A stretch of 64,000 nucleotides of DNA from Aquiflexum sp. TKW24L (GTDB taxonomy: Bacteria > Bacteroidota > Bacteroidia > Cytophagales > Cyclobacteriaceae), in contig NZ_JAMFLG010000014.1 in assembly GCF_023502205.1 (NCBI RefSeq), positions 1-64,000 of the forward strand. The letters are read 5' to 3'. A program made the translations under genes and the position numbers. A model generated the notes under the pieces. That model was not told the DNA's origin, made no database searches, and worked only from the letters and a program-made list of their open reading frames with translations. The first letter of the stretch is position 1. Each line of letters opens with the position of its first letter. Positions 1 through 12,374 of this stretch are shown here, piece by piece.

Positions 1-560
1 TTAATTTACCACGGCGCTCAGAAGGCACAGGGGAAAAGAAAAAAAAACGAGGAGTGTTGGTGGACAAACATTGGCGGCGACTGACCACGTAGTGGTCAAA
101 TATTGGTAGCCCCGAGTGAGGCACGAAACTCGGGGTAAAAAACGAGAATAGCGATTCTGGTTTTTGGCCGAGGAAATGCAAATGAGGAATTATGGTCTCC
201 GCCAAAAACAGGGAAGGTTCAAAATCCTTTGCGAAACCATTATATCCTTTGCGGTTAAAAAATTTACCACGGAGCACTCAGAGGGCACAGAGGAAAAGGA
301 GAAAAAAACGAGGAGTGTTTGTGGGCCAAAAATGGCAGAGACCGACCACGTCGTGGTCAAATATGGGTACCCCTTTGCAGTTAATTAATTTACCACGGAG
401 CACTCAGAGGGCACAGAGAAAAAGGAGAAAAAAAGGAGGAATATTTGTGGGCCAAAAATGGCAGAGATCAACCATAAAGTGGTCAAATATGGGTAGCCCT
501 TTGCGGTTAAATAATTTACCACGGAGCGCTCAGAGGGCACAGAGGAAAAGGAGAAAAAAA
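1..560. repeat. Degenerate 126-bp tandem repeats
   Basis: Four copies of a unit whose core reads TTTACCACGG, then a CTCAGAGGGCACAG-like stretch and an A-rich tract. The TACCACGG motif falls at positions 7, 265, 391 and 517, so the last three copies are spaced exactly 126 bp. The first copy is separated from the second by 258 bp because other sequence (including the hairpin at 110-135) lies between them. Each of the first three units carries a version of the inverted repeat GACCAC-nnn-GTGGTC (83-97, 344-358, decayed near 469-484). Open frames across the block are repeat translations (Arg/Lys rich) with no sign of selection. Function unknown. Confidence 0.8.
110..135. repeat. CCCCGAGT hairpin, REP-like palindrome
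   Basis: CCCCGAGT (110-117) pairs perfectly with ACTCGGGG (128-135) around a 10-nt loop. It lies inside the spacer between the first and second tandem units. A related half-copy (CCCCGAGTAACGTGC) occurs at about 55424-55438, which suggests a dispersed palindromic family. No associated transposase is visible. Confidence 0.55.
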
Positions 561-578
561 TGAGGAATGTTTGTGGAT

Positions 579-654
579 ACAATGCCTATGGCGAAAAGCA
601 CGCCCATGTCCGTGTCTTCACGGACATCTAAAATGTAGCCAGTTGGGGCATTGT
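579..654. repeat. Nested inverted-repeat element
   Basis: An outer inverted repeat ACAATGCC (579-586) / GGCATTGT (647-654) encloses a strong inner hairpin ATGTCCGTG (606-614) / CACGGACAT (619-627) with a 4-nt loop. The nested architecture resembles a REP/BIME or small non-autonomous element. It sits between the tandem repeats and the 3' end of the GH32 gene. Confidence 0.5.
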
Positions 655-686
655 CAATAGCAAAGAATATTTTTATGGTTTTTTTT

Positions 687-2192
687 TTACCAAATGGACA
701 TGAGATTATGGATCGAACCAGAATTTTCAAATCCTGTCAGTTTCAATTTAGTGTAGGCTTCAGTCGGGAAAACCAATTCTGACATGACTATTTCTCCGTC
801 ATTGACAAAAATCTCTACAGACGAGCGATCGACAAAAATCCTTAATGATTTTACTTCTATACCATTGAGCGGGGCGGTATGGACTTTGGCAAATCTTGCT
901 TCGAAGTCTACCAAACCAGATGCTGTTCTGTCAAAAACCAAACCATCCCCTGACTTTTTGAAAATGACTTTTTCTCCTTTTTCATTTAAAAGTTCGATCT
1001 CAAAATCAGTTCCGGCGGTGGGTGTCAGTTCTAATTCTACCAATTCTTCTTCCAGGTTAACCGATTCACCCGAGATTTCTTTGGTGAATTTTCTTAAGGA
1101 TTGTAATTCTGAAACAGGTCTTGAGGCTACTTTATAATCGTCTCCCGATTTAACCAATTCAAGACTTCTAGGCAAAGTTGTCGCCGATCTCCAAGGGTGT
1201 GTTGGTACGACTTGGGCATAATCCCAATTGCTCATCCAACCAATAAAAAGCTTTCTGCCGTCTTGTTCAGGCACATTAGACCAAGTAACACCTGCATAGT
1301 TATCAGCACCATAATCCAACCATTTGACATCGTCATGATCTGCTATGAAGTTTTTTCCATCAAAGTCACCGATAAAATATTGGGTTGCGGATCCGCCGTT
1401 CGGACCTCCTGGATTGATGCTGACAAATAGGATCCACTTTTCTGTTCCGTCCGCTGCTTTCAGTTGGAAGAGATCAGGGCATTCCCAAACGCCTCCATAT
1501 GCCGCCCAATCCGGGTTGAAGGAACTTTCCAATGTCCATTCCAAAAGGTTTGGCGAAGAATAAAAACTAATTCTGTCCAACACGGCCAAGGACATAACCC
1601 ATTTGCCTAAACCATCTCCGCCTTTTAACCAAGATACTTTTGGATCTCTGAAATCTTTGATGCCAGGATTTTTCAACACAGGATTGCCTGCGTATTTTAT
1701 CCAAGTTCTACCTTTATCCGTGCTGTAAGCTATTCCTTGAGTCTGGAAATCGATTCTTTTTTCTTTTTCTCCCACAGGATCATGGTAGGTATAAATGGCT
1801 ACCATCGCGGGATTTTCTTTGGTTCCCAATCCGCTCGTGTTGTCATGATCGATCACTGCCGAACCAGAGAAGATATAACCCAAAGAATCGGGTTCGATGG
1901 CGACAGGCAGATGCTCCCAATGAACCAAATCAGTGGAAATCGCATGTCCCCAATGCATCGGACCCCATATGGTACTGTCTGGATAATACTGATAAAAAAG
2001 ATGGTATTCCCCATCGAGATACACCATGCCATTTGGATCATTCATCCAATTGGCCGCTGGCGTAAAGTGGTATTGGGGCCGATGAGGTTCGTTGTGTTCT
2101 ATGATTGATTCTTGCGCCACAGATCCCTGCTGATAGCAGGAAGTAGTCAGAATTGGTAAAAATAAGAATGTTATAAGATTAAATTTTTTCAT
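687..2192 (-). CDS. GH32 family exo-fructosidase (levanase/invertase type), lipoprotein
   Basis: Predicted glycoside hydrolase family 32 enzyme of 501 residues that releases fructose from sucrose or fructans. The N-terminus is a lipoprotein-type signal ending in a Cys at residue 19. The three family signatures are visible: NDPNG with the nucleophile Asp52, RDPKV with transition-state stabiliser Asp183, and ECPDLF with acid/base Glu237. A C-terminal beta-sandwich follows (about 370-501). The enzyme probably acts in the periplasm or at the cell surface. It lies 37 bp downstream of the GH97 gene on the same strand, so the two are probably co-transcribed. Family membership is certain; the choice between levan, inulin and sucrose is not determinable from the sequence. 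Confidence 0.92.
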   Translation of the reverse strand: MKKFNLITFLFLPILTTSCYQQGSVAQESIIEHNEPHRPQYHFTPAANWMNDPNGMVYLDGEYHLFYQYYPDSTIWGPMHWGHAISTDLVHWEHLPVAIEPDSLGYIFSGSAVIDHDNTSGLGTKENPAMVAIYTYHDPVGEKEKRIDFQTQGIAYSTDKGRTWIKYAGNPVLKNPGIKDFRDPKVSWLKGGDGLGKWVMSLAVLDRISFYSSPNLLEWTLESSFNPDWAAYGGVWECPDLFQLKAADGTEKWILFVSINPGGPNGGSATQYFIGDFDGKNFIADHDDVKWLDYGADNYAGVTWSNVPEQDGRKLFIGWMSNWDYAQVVPTHPWRSATTLPRSLELVKSGDDYKVASRPVSELQSLRKFTKEISGESVNLEEELVELELTPTAGTDFEIELLNEKGEKVIFKKSGDGLVFDRTASGLVDFEARFAKVHTAPLNGIEVKSLRIFVDRSSVEIFVNDGEIVMSELVFPTEAYTKLKLTGFENSGSIHNLMSIW

Positions 2193-2229
2193 GATTTTAG
2201 AAATGACTCTTTAAAATTTACCTAATGAC

Positions 2230-4407
<2,178 letters not shown>

Positions 4408-4439
4408 TTATTGTCCCTAAATCATATTTGAAGAAAAAA

Positions 4440-7175
4440 TTAGTGGGTATTTGTGGCCATCCTATTGTAAATCAGCTTGAATACTTCCATTACAAGAATA
4501 ACTGGAATAGCTAAAGCAAATACAGTGAGCCATTCATTTAAGGAAACCGGCGCAACCCTCAAAATTTCCTGCATTGAGGGGATATACATGATGCTGATAT
4601 GCAAAGCCTGTACTGCAATGATAAGAATTATCAACCAGTAATTTTTGGCTATGGAGATTTTAAAAGTCGATTTTCTTTCCGACCTACAATTGAAAATATG
4701 AACATTCTGCAATAACACCATGAGCAGCAATACCAGATTTCTGGCACTCTGTTCATCCATTTGCACATTTTTGATCAAATGGTACCAATATCCAAATGCA
4801 ATACCTCCGATAACTAAACCTGAAAGAAGGATTTGTAGGCTCATGATTTTATTGAAAATTCCCTCACTTGGCTTTCTGGGTTTTCGTTCCATGGTTTCAG
4901 GTTCACCGGCTTCAACAGCCAAAGCCTTGTCCTGAATTCCATTGGTCACTAAGTTTAGCCATAGGAGCTGTACTGCCAATAATGGCAATGGAAGACCTGA
5001 AATTATGGCCAAGAGGACCATGAAAACTTCGGAGGCGCCCGTAGAAACCAAGAGATAGATTACCTTCCTCACATTGTCATAAGCAAATCTACCCTCTTCT
5101 ACGCCGGCAACGATAGAGCTGAAGTTATCGTCCACAACAATCATTGCCCCAACATCTTTTGCAACATCAGTCCCTGAACCCATAGCTACACCTATATTTG
5201 CACGCTTAAGTGCCGGGGCATCGTTTACTCCATCTCCTGTTACAGCTACAAATTCTCCACTTTTTATCAGGACATCGACGATTTCAAGTTTTTGTTGGGG
5301 AGAAACTCTACCAAATACCGACGTGGACAAAACCAATTCTTTAAATTTCTCTCCGTCAGGATTACCGGCTTGGAGCAGCATTTTTCCTGTGATGACAGGC
5401 TGATCATCATTTTGGATTCCAATCTCCCTAGAAATGTTGGCAGCGGTGGCAGGATGGTCTCCTGTTATCATGATGACTTTAATCCCTGCCTTTTTACATT
5501 TGTCTATCGATGATTTGGCTTCCGCTCTTAATGGGTCTATGAAGCAAATCAGGCCTACAAATTCAAGTTCCGGTATATCTTCCTCCCGAGCATGGACTTC
5601 TTGTTGGGATAAGCTGGCAGTATTTTCAGCAAAAGCAAGTACCCTGTAACCGTTCTTTGCCAATTCTTCTGCCTGGTCAAGGACCTGTTCCTTCGAAAAC
5701 CCTCTTTCCTCCGGATTGCTACAAAAATCCAATACAGTCTCTACAGCCCCTTTCATCCCACAATAAGTATTGGACCCTCTTTTATAAAAAGATGCAGAAA
5801 ATTTCTTCTCCGATTCATAGGGTATTTTACCTATAGAAGGCAAAGCTTTGCTGATCTCCATGGGGGATACTCCGGCTTTATATCCCAATCCAAGGAGGGC
5901 AACATCCATGGCATCACCATGGTAATCCCATTTGTCTTTTTTCTTTTCCAGCACACCCTCATTCGCCAAAATGGAAATTTCAATGATTTGTTTCAATCCA
6001 TTAAAATCAGAAAGATCCCTTATTTTCTCAGAGGTTCCCGTGGTGTAAATTTCGCCTTCTCCATTATATCCTTCCCCTGAAATGTCGAATGATTTGCCAT
6101 CCGGAAGATAGATTTTCTTCACAGTTTGCTGGTTAACTGTTAGTGTTCCGGTTTTATCACTCGCGATTACCGTACAGCTTCCCAAACTTTCGACGGAGGT
6201 AAGTTTTCTGACTATGACATTTCTCTTTGCCATCCTTTTGGTGGCAACAGCCAGGGCTATTGTTAGAGAAACAGGCAATCCTTCAGGAATGGCAGAAACG
6301 GACAAAGCAACCACAAAGAAAAATATAGCAGACATGTCCATACCCTGAAAGCGCAGCAAAACTGCAAGAATCACGCAAAGGACAACAATGAAGTAGGCAA
6401 TGTTTTTGGTGAATTTTTCCATTCGGAGAATCAAAGGAGGTTTGGCTGATTCTCCCTGTGAGACATTCTGGGCAATTTTTCCCACCTCTGTATCAAGTCC
6501 TGTGTAGATGACTATGCCACTTCCTCTGCCTGACATGACCGTGGCACCTGCAAAAGCCATGTTTTTTTTATCAGCCACAACAACATCTTTTTTTATTGCA
6601 TCTATGGTTTTGATGACAGCTTGGGATTCCCCGGTAAGGAAACTTTCATCAATCTCCAGACCATTGGCATTTATCAGCCTTAGGTCTGCCGGAACTTTGC
6701 TTCCGGATTCAAGCAAAACAAAGTCGCCAGGAACCAATTCTTCAGAGTCTAAAGATTGCTCGGAGCCTTCCCTCATAACTCTGGAAGTGATTCTAAGAAG
6801 CTTTTGTAAGTTGGCGGCACTTTTTTCAGCATTATATTCCTGAAAGGCACCGATAGCAGTATTAATCAATATTACCAAAAAAATAAAAATGGCATCCTTG
6901 GGTTCTCCGATTACTACAGAAGCAATTGCCGCCGCAATGAGAATAAAAATCAATGGATTGACCAATTGGCCAAAAATGATTTTCCAAAGGTTGATACGAT
7001 GTTTTTCGGGAAGCGTATTACGCCCAAATGCAACCTGCCTTTCCTGAACCTCTGAATTACTAAGTCCCTCTGATGAGGTTTTGAGTGTGGTCAACACCTC
7101 ATCAGATTCCAATGAATGCCATTTCTTTTCTATGAGTATTGCTTTGTCAATCATTGCTTTACTGTTTATGGACAA
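4440..7175 (-). CDS. P-type cation-transporting ATPase (Ca2+-ATPase type IIA)
   Basis: 911-residue P-type ATPase. Visible signatures: TGES actuator loop near residue 180, PEGLP in M4, DKTGTLT with phosphorylated Asp340, TGDHPATA, and GDGVNDAPAL hinge motif. An N-terminal cation-ATPase domain and a C-terminal block of four helices are also present. PEGLP and the NLVTNGIQD motif in M6 favour the SERCA/PMR1-like Ca2+ group over heavy-metal pumps. It acts in the inner membrane, probably exporting Ca2+ (possibly Mn2+). The M50 protease gene lies 135 bp upstream on the same strand and could be co-transcribed. The substrate is an inference from family motifs. Confidence 0.9.
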   Translation of the reverse strand: MSINSKAMIDKAILIEKKWHSLESDEVLTTLKTSSEGLSNSEVQERQVAFGRNTLPEKHRINLWKIIFGQLVNPLIFILIAAAIASVVIGEPKDAIFIFLVILINTAIGAFQEYNAEKSAANLQKLLRITSRVMREGSEQSLDSEELVPGDFVLLESGSKVPADLRLINANGLEIDESFLTGESQAVIKTIDAIKKDVVVADKKNMAFAGATVMSGRGSGIVIYTGLDTEVGKIAQNVSQGESAKPPLILRMEKFTKNIAYFIVVLCVILAVLLRFQGMDMSAIFFFVVALSVSAIPEGLPVSLTIALAVATKRMAKRNVIVRKLTSVESLGSCTVIASDKTGTLTVNQQTVKKIYLPDGKSFDISGEGYNGEGEIYTTGTSEKIRDLSDFNGLKQIIEISILANEGVLEKKKDKWDYHGDAMDVALLGLGYKAGVSPMEISKALPSIGKIPYESEKKFSASFYKRGSNTYCGMKGAVETVLDFCSNPEERGFSKEQVLDQAEELAKNGYRVLAFAENTASLSQQEVHAREEDIPELEFVGLICFIDPLRAEAKSSIDKCKKAGIKVIMITGDHPATAANISREIGIQNDDQPVITGKMLLQAGNPDGEKFKELVLSTSVFGRVSPQQKLEIVDVLIKSGEFVAVTGDGVNDAPALKRANIGVAMGSGTDVAKDVGAMIVVDDNFSSIVAGVEEGRFAYDNVRKVIYLLVSTGASEVFMVLLAIISGLPLPLLAVQLLWLNLVTNGIQDKALAVEAGEPETMERKPRKPSEGIFNKIMSLQILLSGLVIGGIAFGYWYHLIKNVQMDEQSARNLVLLLMVLLQNVHIFNCRSERKSTFKISIAKNYWLIILIIAVQALHISIMYIPSMQEILRVAPVSLNEWLTVFALAIPVILVMEVFKLIYNRMATNTH

Positions 7176-7310
7176 TCATTTGAATTATTGATTGCTTTGA
7201 CCATTACTTTTTTTGCTTGATTTATTTAGAATAACTACTAGTGAAATCTTTTCCCATACCTTCAAAAAACATCCTATCAAGATAGTATAGGGGTACTTTC
7301 CGCATTGTCT

Positions 7311-8408
7311 TTATTTTTGAATAGCCGTCTTTACCATGACAAATTCACTGATATTTTCTTGGTCCAGAATTCCGAGGAAGTGACCGTTTTCTATAACGAA
7401 AGCAACTTTTCTACTTTCTGTAAGCATTCTTTTCCAAGCATCATCTAGGTCTTCTTCGGTTTCCACTTTCATTGGATTCATATCAGCTACTTTTTCAATG
7501 ATCAGATTTTCGCCTCCTTCCTGTAGGCCTTTGATGATTTGATTACGGCTCAAAGTTCCCACTGCAACATCGTCTTTCACCACTACAAAATGGGTTGCTT
7601 GGGAATTGAGCAATTTTTCAACAGCTTTAGAAAGCGGTGCGTCAAACGCTAGAATCTGGAATTTCATCATTACAGCATCTTTCACCTTAAAACCCTTGAG
7701 CAAACTTTCCTGCTGGGTATGACTAACCTCTGCTGCCGCTCCAAGGAAAATAAACAGGCCGATCAAAACCAGTATTGGATTGTTAAATAATCCATAGAAA
7801 ATGAAAAGTATGGCAAGGAATTGACCAATGCTTCCTGCGATTTTGGTAGCTCTTGCCCTAGGCATGCGGATGGCCAAAAATGCCCTCAGAATCCTGCCCC
7901 CATCCATAGGAAATGCAGGGATGAGGTTGAAAAGTGCCAGAATCAAATTAGCAGAAGCAAGATACAGAATGAAGGTACTTGGTCCGATTTTGATACTTTC
8001 AAGTTGTTCAAGAGCGGTCAAGTCAAAGCCTGTGAAGTTCAGGACAATAGACAGGATCAAGAATATTCCGATATTCACCAAAGGGCCAGCTATTGCGACC
8101 CAAAGTTCCTGCTTGGGTTCTTCCGGTAATTTCTCCAACCTTGCCACACCGCCGATAGGATATAGGACAATATCCTTTGTCTTGATGCCATATTTCTGTG
8201 CTGCCAAAGCATGTCCAAATTCATGGAAAACGACACAGGCAAAAAGAGCCAATACAAAAATGATAATCCAAAGAATATCCATCCCAGGCATTCCCTGACG
8301 TGAATTAGAGATGATAATCCAAAGTAGCAAGAGTGAAAAAGTCCAATGGATAAAGACCTTTACATTTTTGTAACTTCCCAAAGACAAGGATAATTTCATA
8401 AGAATCAA
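7311..8408 (-). CDS. Site-2 protease family (M50) with CBS pair
   Basis: 365-residue intramembrane zinc metalloprotease homologue. The HEFGH zinc motif (His62, Glu63, His66) lies in a transmembrane helix, and the third ligand is the Asp of PMDGG (about 167). Five to six membrane segments precede a C-terminal pair of CBS domains (about 235-360), which usually bind adenine nucleotides. An alternative start at the fourth residue (MKLSL) is equally plausible. Members of this CBS-containing subgroup cleave membrane proteins in response to unknown signals. It is separated by 351 bp from the divergent icmF gene. Confidence 0.9.
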   Translation of the reverse strand: MILMKLSLSLGSYKNVKVFIHWTFSLLLLWIIISNSRQGMPGMDILWIIIFVLALFACVVFHEFGHALAAQKYGIKTKDIVLYPIGGVARLEKLPEEPKQELWVAIAGPLVNIGIFLILSIVLNFTGFDLTALEQLESIKIGPSTFILYLASANLILALFNLIPAFPMDGGRILRAFLAIRMPRARATKIAGSIGQFLAILFIFYGLFNNPILVLIGLFIFLGAAAEVSHTQQESLLKGFKVKDAVMMKFQILAFDAPLSKAVEKLLNSQATHFVVVKDDVAVGTLSRNQIIKGLQEGGENLIIEKVADMNPMKVETEEDLDDAWKRMLTESRKVAFVIENGHFLGILDQENISEFVMVKTAIQK

Positions 8409-8759
8409 GTTAAGTGTATGGCTGAACCCGAATTTAAGCCATTTTATCGGTGTACCCTACAAAGAAAATAGTCTGGGATCTTAAAAAGGCTGATATTCGT
8501 CAGGAATAAAAATGATTCTCTTTTTGTAAAAGAGTTGTGTATTCCTCTGTATTTTGGAGAGAAATCCAAAGTCTGTTTGGCGATAAGTGTTATGGAGATA
8601 TAATTCCAAATATTGTTTGGGAGATGCTGTTTTTTTGACCTTTCAACTTTTTTATTTTTCTTATATTCGCATTCAATAATTAAGAATTAATTTATTCCAT
8701 TTATCATCCAATACACTGATGATCATCGGCTGTTTGTAAGATATACTAACCCAAATAAA
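8409..8759. other. Intergenic region, no gene seen
   Basis: 351 bp between the divergent M50 protease and icmF genes. It is AT-rich near the icmF start. It must hold both promoters, but I cannot place either convincingly. A TATATTCG box at 8662-8669 is a weak candidate for icmF. No tRNA, riboswitch or small ORF was recognised. Confidence 0.5.
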
Positions 8760-11700
8760 ATGTCATTTACGCAAGAAATTTATAAACCCAAAAACCACAT
8801 CAGACTTGTTACCGCTGCCTCTCTTTTTGATGGGCATGATGCCGCAATCAATATCATGAGGCGGATCATCCAAGCGACAGGCTGCGAAGTCATCCATCTT
8901 GGACATAACAGATCCGTTCAGGAAATCGTCGATTGCGCCATTCAGGAGGATGTTCAGGCGATTGCGATCACTTCCTACCAAGGTGGACACGTGGAATTTT
9001 TCAAGTACATGTTTGATTTACTTCGCGAGCAAGGCGCAGGTCACATAAAAATATTCGGTGGAGGTGGCGGAACAATTTTACCTGAAGAAATCAAGGAACT
9101 TCATGCCTATGGGATTACCCGAATATATGCTCCTGACGACGGACGGGCGATGGGTTTGCAAGGAATGATCAATGACCTTGTCAGCACTTCGGATTTTCCT
9201 GTCGGAGATGATTTCCAAAACATCAAATTGGACAAATCAAACCAATCGAGTATTGCAAGGATAATTTCCGCTGCTGAAAATTTTCCTGAGGAAAGTAAAT
9301 CGGTCTTGGAAGAAATCAGAAAAGTGGCGAGCACTAGCAAAGCTCCGGTTTTGGGAATTACCGGCACAGGCGGTGCGGGAAAATCTTCCTTGGTAGATGA
9401 ATTGGTCAGGCGGTTTTTGATAGATTTTACTGATAAGAATATTGCCATCATCTCTGTAGATCCTTCCAAAAGGAAAACAGGTGGTGCGCTCCTAGGAGAT
9501 AGGATAAGGATGAATGCGATTGATCATCCACGGGTTTACATGCGTTCTTTGGCCACGAGGCAATCCAATCTTGCCCTTTCCAAATACGTGCAGGACGCGG
9601 TGGACATTGTCAAAGCAGCTGATTTTGACTTGATCATTTTAGAAACTTCGGGTATTGGTCAGTCAGATACCGAGATTATTGAGCACTCAGACATGTCTTT
9701 GTATGTGATGACGCCTGAGTATGGTGCCGCCACACAGTTGGAGAAAATCGACATGCTTGATTTTGCGGATATCATTGCTTTAAACAAATTTGATAAAAGA
9801 GGTGGACAAGATGCCCTCCGTGATGTCAAAAAACAATACAAGCGAAACCATAATCTTTGGGACATTACCGAAGAAGAAATTCCCGTGTTTGGGACTATCG
9901 CCTCGCAATTTAACGATCCCGGGATGAACAACCTGTACAAAGCCATCATCCATAAATTGGTGGAGAAAACTGGTGTGGACTTGCAGACTTCTTTTGAACT
10001 CAGCAAAGAAATGTCTGAGAAGATCTACATCATTCCCCCGGCGAGAACAAGATACCTCTCAGAAATCTCAGAGAATAATCGAGGGTATGACAAATGGGTA
10101 ATGGCCCAAAAAGAAGTAGCGCAGAAACTATACAGCATACAAAAATCCATTGAAGCCGTCAAATCCACCAAAGTTGCTGATGTCGATAGATTGGTCAAAG
10201 AACTTCAAGAAGTCTACGCCCAGGTAGAATTGGAACTTGATCCAAAAAACAAAAAATGGCTGGAAACTTGGCCTGAAAAAGCCCAAAGATATGTGGATGA
10301 TTTTTATGTGTTCAAAGTTAGGGACAAGGAAATCAAGATCCAGACTTATTATACATCACTTTCCCAATCCAAAATTCCAAAAATTTCCCTTCCAAAATAT
10401 GAAGCTTGGGGAGATTTGTTGAAATGGGGCTTGACTGAAAATGTCCCAGGCGAATTCCCTTATACATCAGGCGTTTTTCCTTTCAAGCGCGAAGGTGAAG
10501 ATCCTACAAGGATGTTTGCAGGAGAGGGCGGCCCAGAGCGGACCAATAAGCGTTTCCACTACGTTTCAAAAGGGTTGCCTGCAAAAAGACTTTCGACAGC
10601 CTTTGATTCCGTGACCTTGTATGGCGAAGACCCGGATTACAGGCCTGATATCTATGGGAAAATCGGAAATTCCGGAGTCAACATCTGTTGCTTGGATGAT
10701 GCCAAAAAACTGTACTCAGGTTTCAATCTTGCCAATCCGATGACTTCAGTCTCCATGACGATCAATGGACCTGCAGCAGCCATGACTGCATTTTTTATGA
10801 ATGCAGCCATCGATCAGCAATGCGAGATTTATATCAAAGAAAATGGGTTGGAGGAAGAGGTCAATTCCAAAATTGAAGCGATTTACAAAGAAAAAGGTGC
10901 CGCAAGGCCAACATATAATGCTTCCATTCCGGAGGGAAATGATGGTCTTGGACTGATGTTGCTAGGGGTGACAGGAGATCAGGTATTGCCGGGGGAAGTC
11001 TATGAAAAAATCAAAGCTTTTACCTTAGCCAATGTCAGAGGAACGGTTCAAGCCGATATCCTCAAAGAAGATCAGGCACAGAATACCTGCATTTTCTCCA
11101 CTGAGTTTTCTCTGAGATTGATGGGGGACATGCAGCAGTATTTTATCGACCAAAATGTCCGGAATTTCTATTCAGTTTCTATTTCGGGTTACCATATAGC
11201 TGAGGCCGGTGCCAATCCGATTACACAGTTGGCTTTGACACTTTCTAATGGATTCACCTATGTGGAATATTATGTGTCCAGGGGAATGGACATCAACCAA
11301 TTTGCGCCAAACCTTTCCTTTTTCTTTTCCAATGGTATCGATCCGGAATATGCCGTAATAGGTAGGGTGGCAAGGAGGATTTGGGCTAAGGCCATGAAAT
11401 TGAAGTACAATGCCAATGAGCGTTCGCAAATGCTCAAGTACCATATCCAGACTTCGGGACGATCACTTCACGCTCAGGAAATTGACTTCAATGATATCAG
11501 GACGACCCTTCAGGCGCTGTATGCGATCTATGACAACTGTAATTCGCTACACACCAATGCCTATGACGAAGCCATCACGACCCCAACAGAAGCCTCGGTA
11601 CGGCGTGCGATGGCTATCCAACTGATCATCAATAAAGAATTGGGATTGGCAAAAAATGAAAATCCGATCCAGGGAGCATTTATTATCGAAGAACTCACGG

Positions 11701-12137
11701 ATTTGGTTGAGGAAGCGGTTTATAAAGAATTCGACAGAATCACCGAAAGGGGAGGAGTTTTGGGTGCCATGGAGACAATGTACCAAAGGGGAAAAATTCA
11801 GGAGGAAAGCCTTTATTATGAGACTTTGAAGCATACAGGAGAGTATCCGATCATCGGTGTCAATACATTTCTGTCATCTGATGGTTCACCGACAGTCACC
11901 CCCGGAGAAGTGATCCGTGCTACTGAGGAGGAAAAAGAAGCCCAGATCCAGACGTTAATCCAACTCCATGACAAGAACTCGGAACTTACACCAAGCCAAT
12001 TGAACGAACTGCAACATGTCGCTGTTCGGAATGAAAATATATTTGAAAGACTGATGGAGGCCGCCAAAACCTGTTCTTTGGGACAGATTACCCGAGCCCT
12101 GTATGAAGTCGGCGGTCAGTATAGGAGGAATATGTAA
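8760..12137 (+). CDS. icmF: Fused isobutyryl-CoA mutase IcmF (B12-dependent, with GTPase chaperone)
   Basis: 1125-residue fusion of three modules. First is an N-terminal cobalamin-binding domain with the DGHDAA motif (lower ligand His26). Second is a MeaB-type G-domain with Walker [10 protein letters not shown] near residues 201-210 and NKFD as G4. Third is the large TIM-barrel acyl-CoA mutase (about 520-1100). The active-site loop reads [12 protein letters not shown] (Phe573), where methylmalonyl-CoA mutases carry a YPTMY-like sequence, so the substrate class is isobutyryl/butyryl-CoA rather than methylmalonyl-CoA. The GTPase module loads and repairs the cofactor. The gene stands alone on the plus strand, and the following spacer is low-complexity. 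Family assignment is secure; activity on branched pivalyl/isovaleryl-CoA cannot be excluded. Confidence 0.95.
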   Translation: MSFTQEIYKPKNHIRLVTAASLFDGHDAAINIMRRIIQATGCEVIHLGHNRSVQEIVDCAIQEDVQAIAITSYQGGHVEFFKYMFDLLREQGAGHIKIFGGGGGTILPEEIKELHAYGITRIYAPDDGRAMGLQGMINDLVSTSDFPVGDDFQNIKLDKSNQSSIARIISAAENFPEESKSVLEEIRKVASTSKAPVLGITGTGGAGKSSLVDELVRRFLIDFTDKNIAIISVDPSKRKTGGALLGDRIRMNAIDHPRVYMRSLATRQSNLALSKYVQDAVDIVKAADFDLIILETSGIGQSDTEIIEHSDMSLYVMTPEYGAATQLEKIDMLDFADIIALNKFDKRGGQDALRDVKKQYKRNHNLWDITEEEIPVFGTIASQFNDPGMNNLYKAIIHKLVEKTGVDLQTSFELSKEMSEKIYIIPPARTRYLSEISENNRGYDKWVMAQKEVAQKLYSIQKSIEAVKSTKVADVDRLVKELQEVYAQVELELDPKNKKWLETWPEKAQRYVDDFYVFKVRDKEIKIQTYYTSLSQSKIPKISLPKYEAWGDLLKWGLTENVPGEFPYTSGVFPFKREGEDPTRMFAGEGGPERTNKRFHYVSKGLPAKRLSTAFDSVTLYGEDPDYRPDIYGKIGNSGVNICCLDDAKKLYSGFNLANPMTSVSMTINGPAAAMTAFFMNAAIDQQCEIYIKENGLEEEVNSKIEAIYKEKGAARPTYNASIPEGNDGLGLMLLGVTGDQVLPGEVYEKIKAFTLANVRGTVQADILKEDQAQNTCIFSTEFSLRLMGDMQQYFIDQNVRNFYSVSISGYHIAEAGANPITQLALTLSNGFTYVEYYVSRGMDINQFAPNLSFFFSNGIDPEYAVIGRVARRIWAKAMKLKYNANERSQMLKYHIQTSGRSLHAQEIDFNDIRTTLQALYAIYDNCNSLHTNAYDEAITTPTEASVRRAMAIQLIINKELGLAKNENPIQGAFIIEELTDLVEEAVYKEFDRITERGGVLGAMETMYQRGKIQEESLYYETLKHTGEYPIIGVNTFLSSDGSPTVTPGEVIRATEEEKEAQIQTLIQLHDKNSELTPSQLNELQHVAVRNENIFERLMEAAKTCSLGQITRALYEVGGQYRRNM

Positions 12138-12374
12138 GTACGATGTACGAAGTTTGAAGTAGGAAGTTGGGAAGTAGGAAGTTGGGAAGTCAGTAGGAGG
12201 TAAGAATTGAAGTAGAAAGTGGGAGGTAAAAGGTAAATGGTTTCTCTACTTAATAAGGGGTTGGTGGTAAATTCAGTTAACCAGTTAATCAAATAATCAA
12301 ATAGCCAGTTAATCAAATAACCCAATAACCAGTTAATCAAATAACCCAAAAACAAATAACCTATTAACAATAAT
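12138..12374. repeat. Low-complexity, imperfect short tandem repeats
   Basis: The icmF-osmC spacer has two blocks. The first (about 12140-12235) repeats GGGAAGT/GGAAGTT units of about 12 nt. The second (about 12275-12360) repeats a unit like CCAGTTAATCAAATAA (about 16-24 nt) at least three times. Neither shows coding character. They resemble slippage-derived spacer repeats rather than regulatory sites. Confidence 0.75.

Noticed and set aside
192-563. 123-residue Arg/Lys-rich open frame and its neighbours
   Set aside because: It is a translation of the 126-bp tandem repeats; the periodic peptide arises from the repeat and has no start context or homologue pattern.
1853-2041. Opposite-frame ORFs inside GH32, GH97, IcmF and the TonB receptor
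   Set aside because: Shadows of long, well supported genes with no independent features.
8662-8669. Promoter TATATTCG before icmF
   Set aside because: Only a loose match to the TAnnTTTG box and 24-nt spacing to a TTTG; too weak to annotate as a separate feature.
8700-8760. Cobalamin riboswitch before icmF
   Set aside because: The B12-box consensus (GCCACTG) is absent from the spacer.
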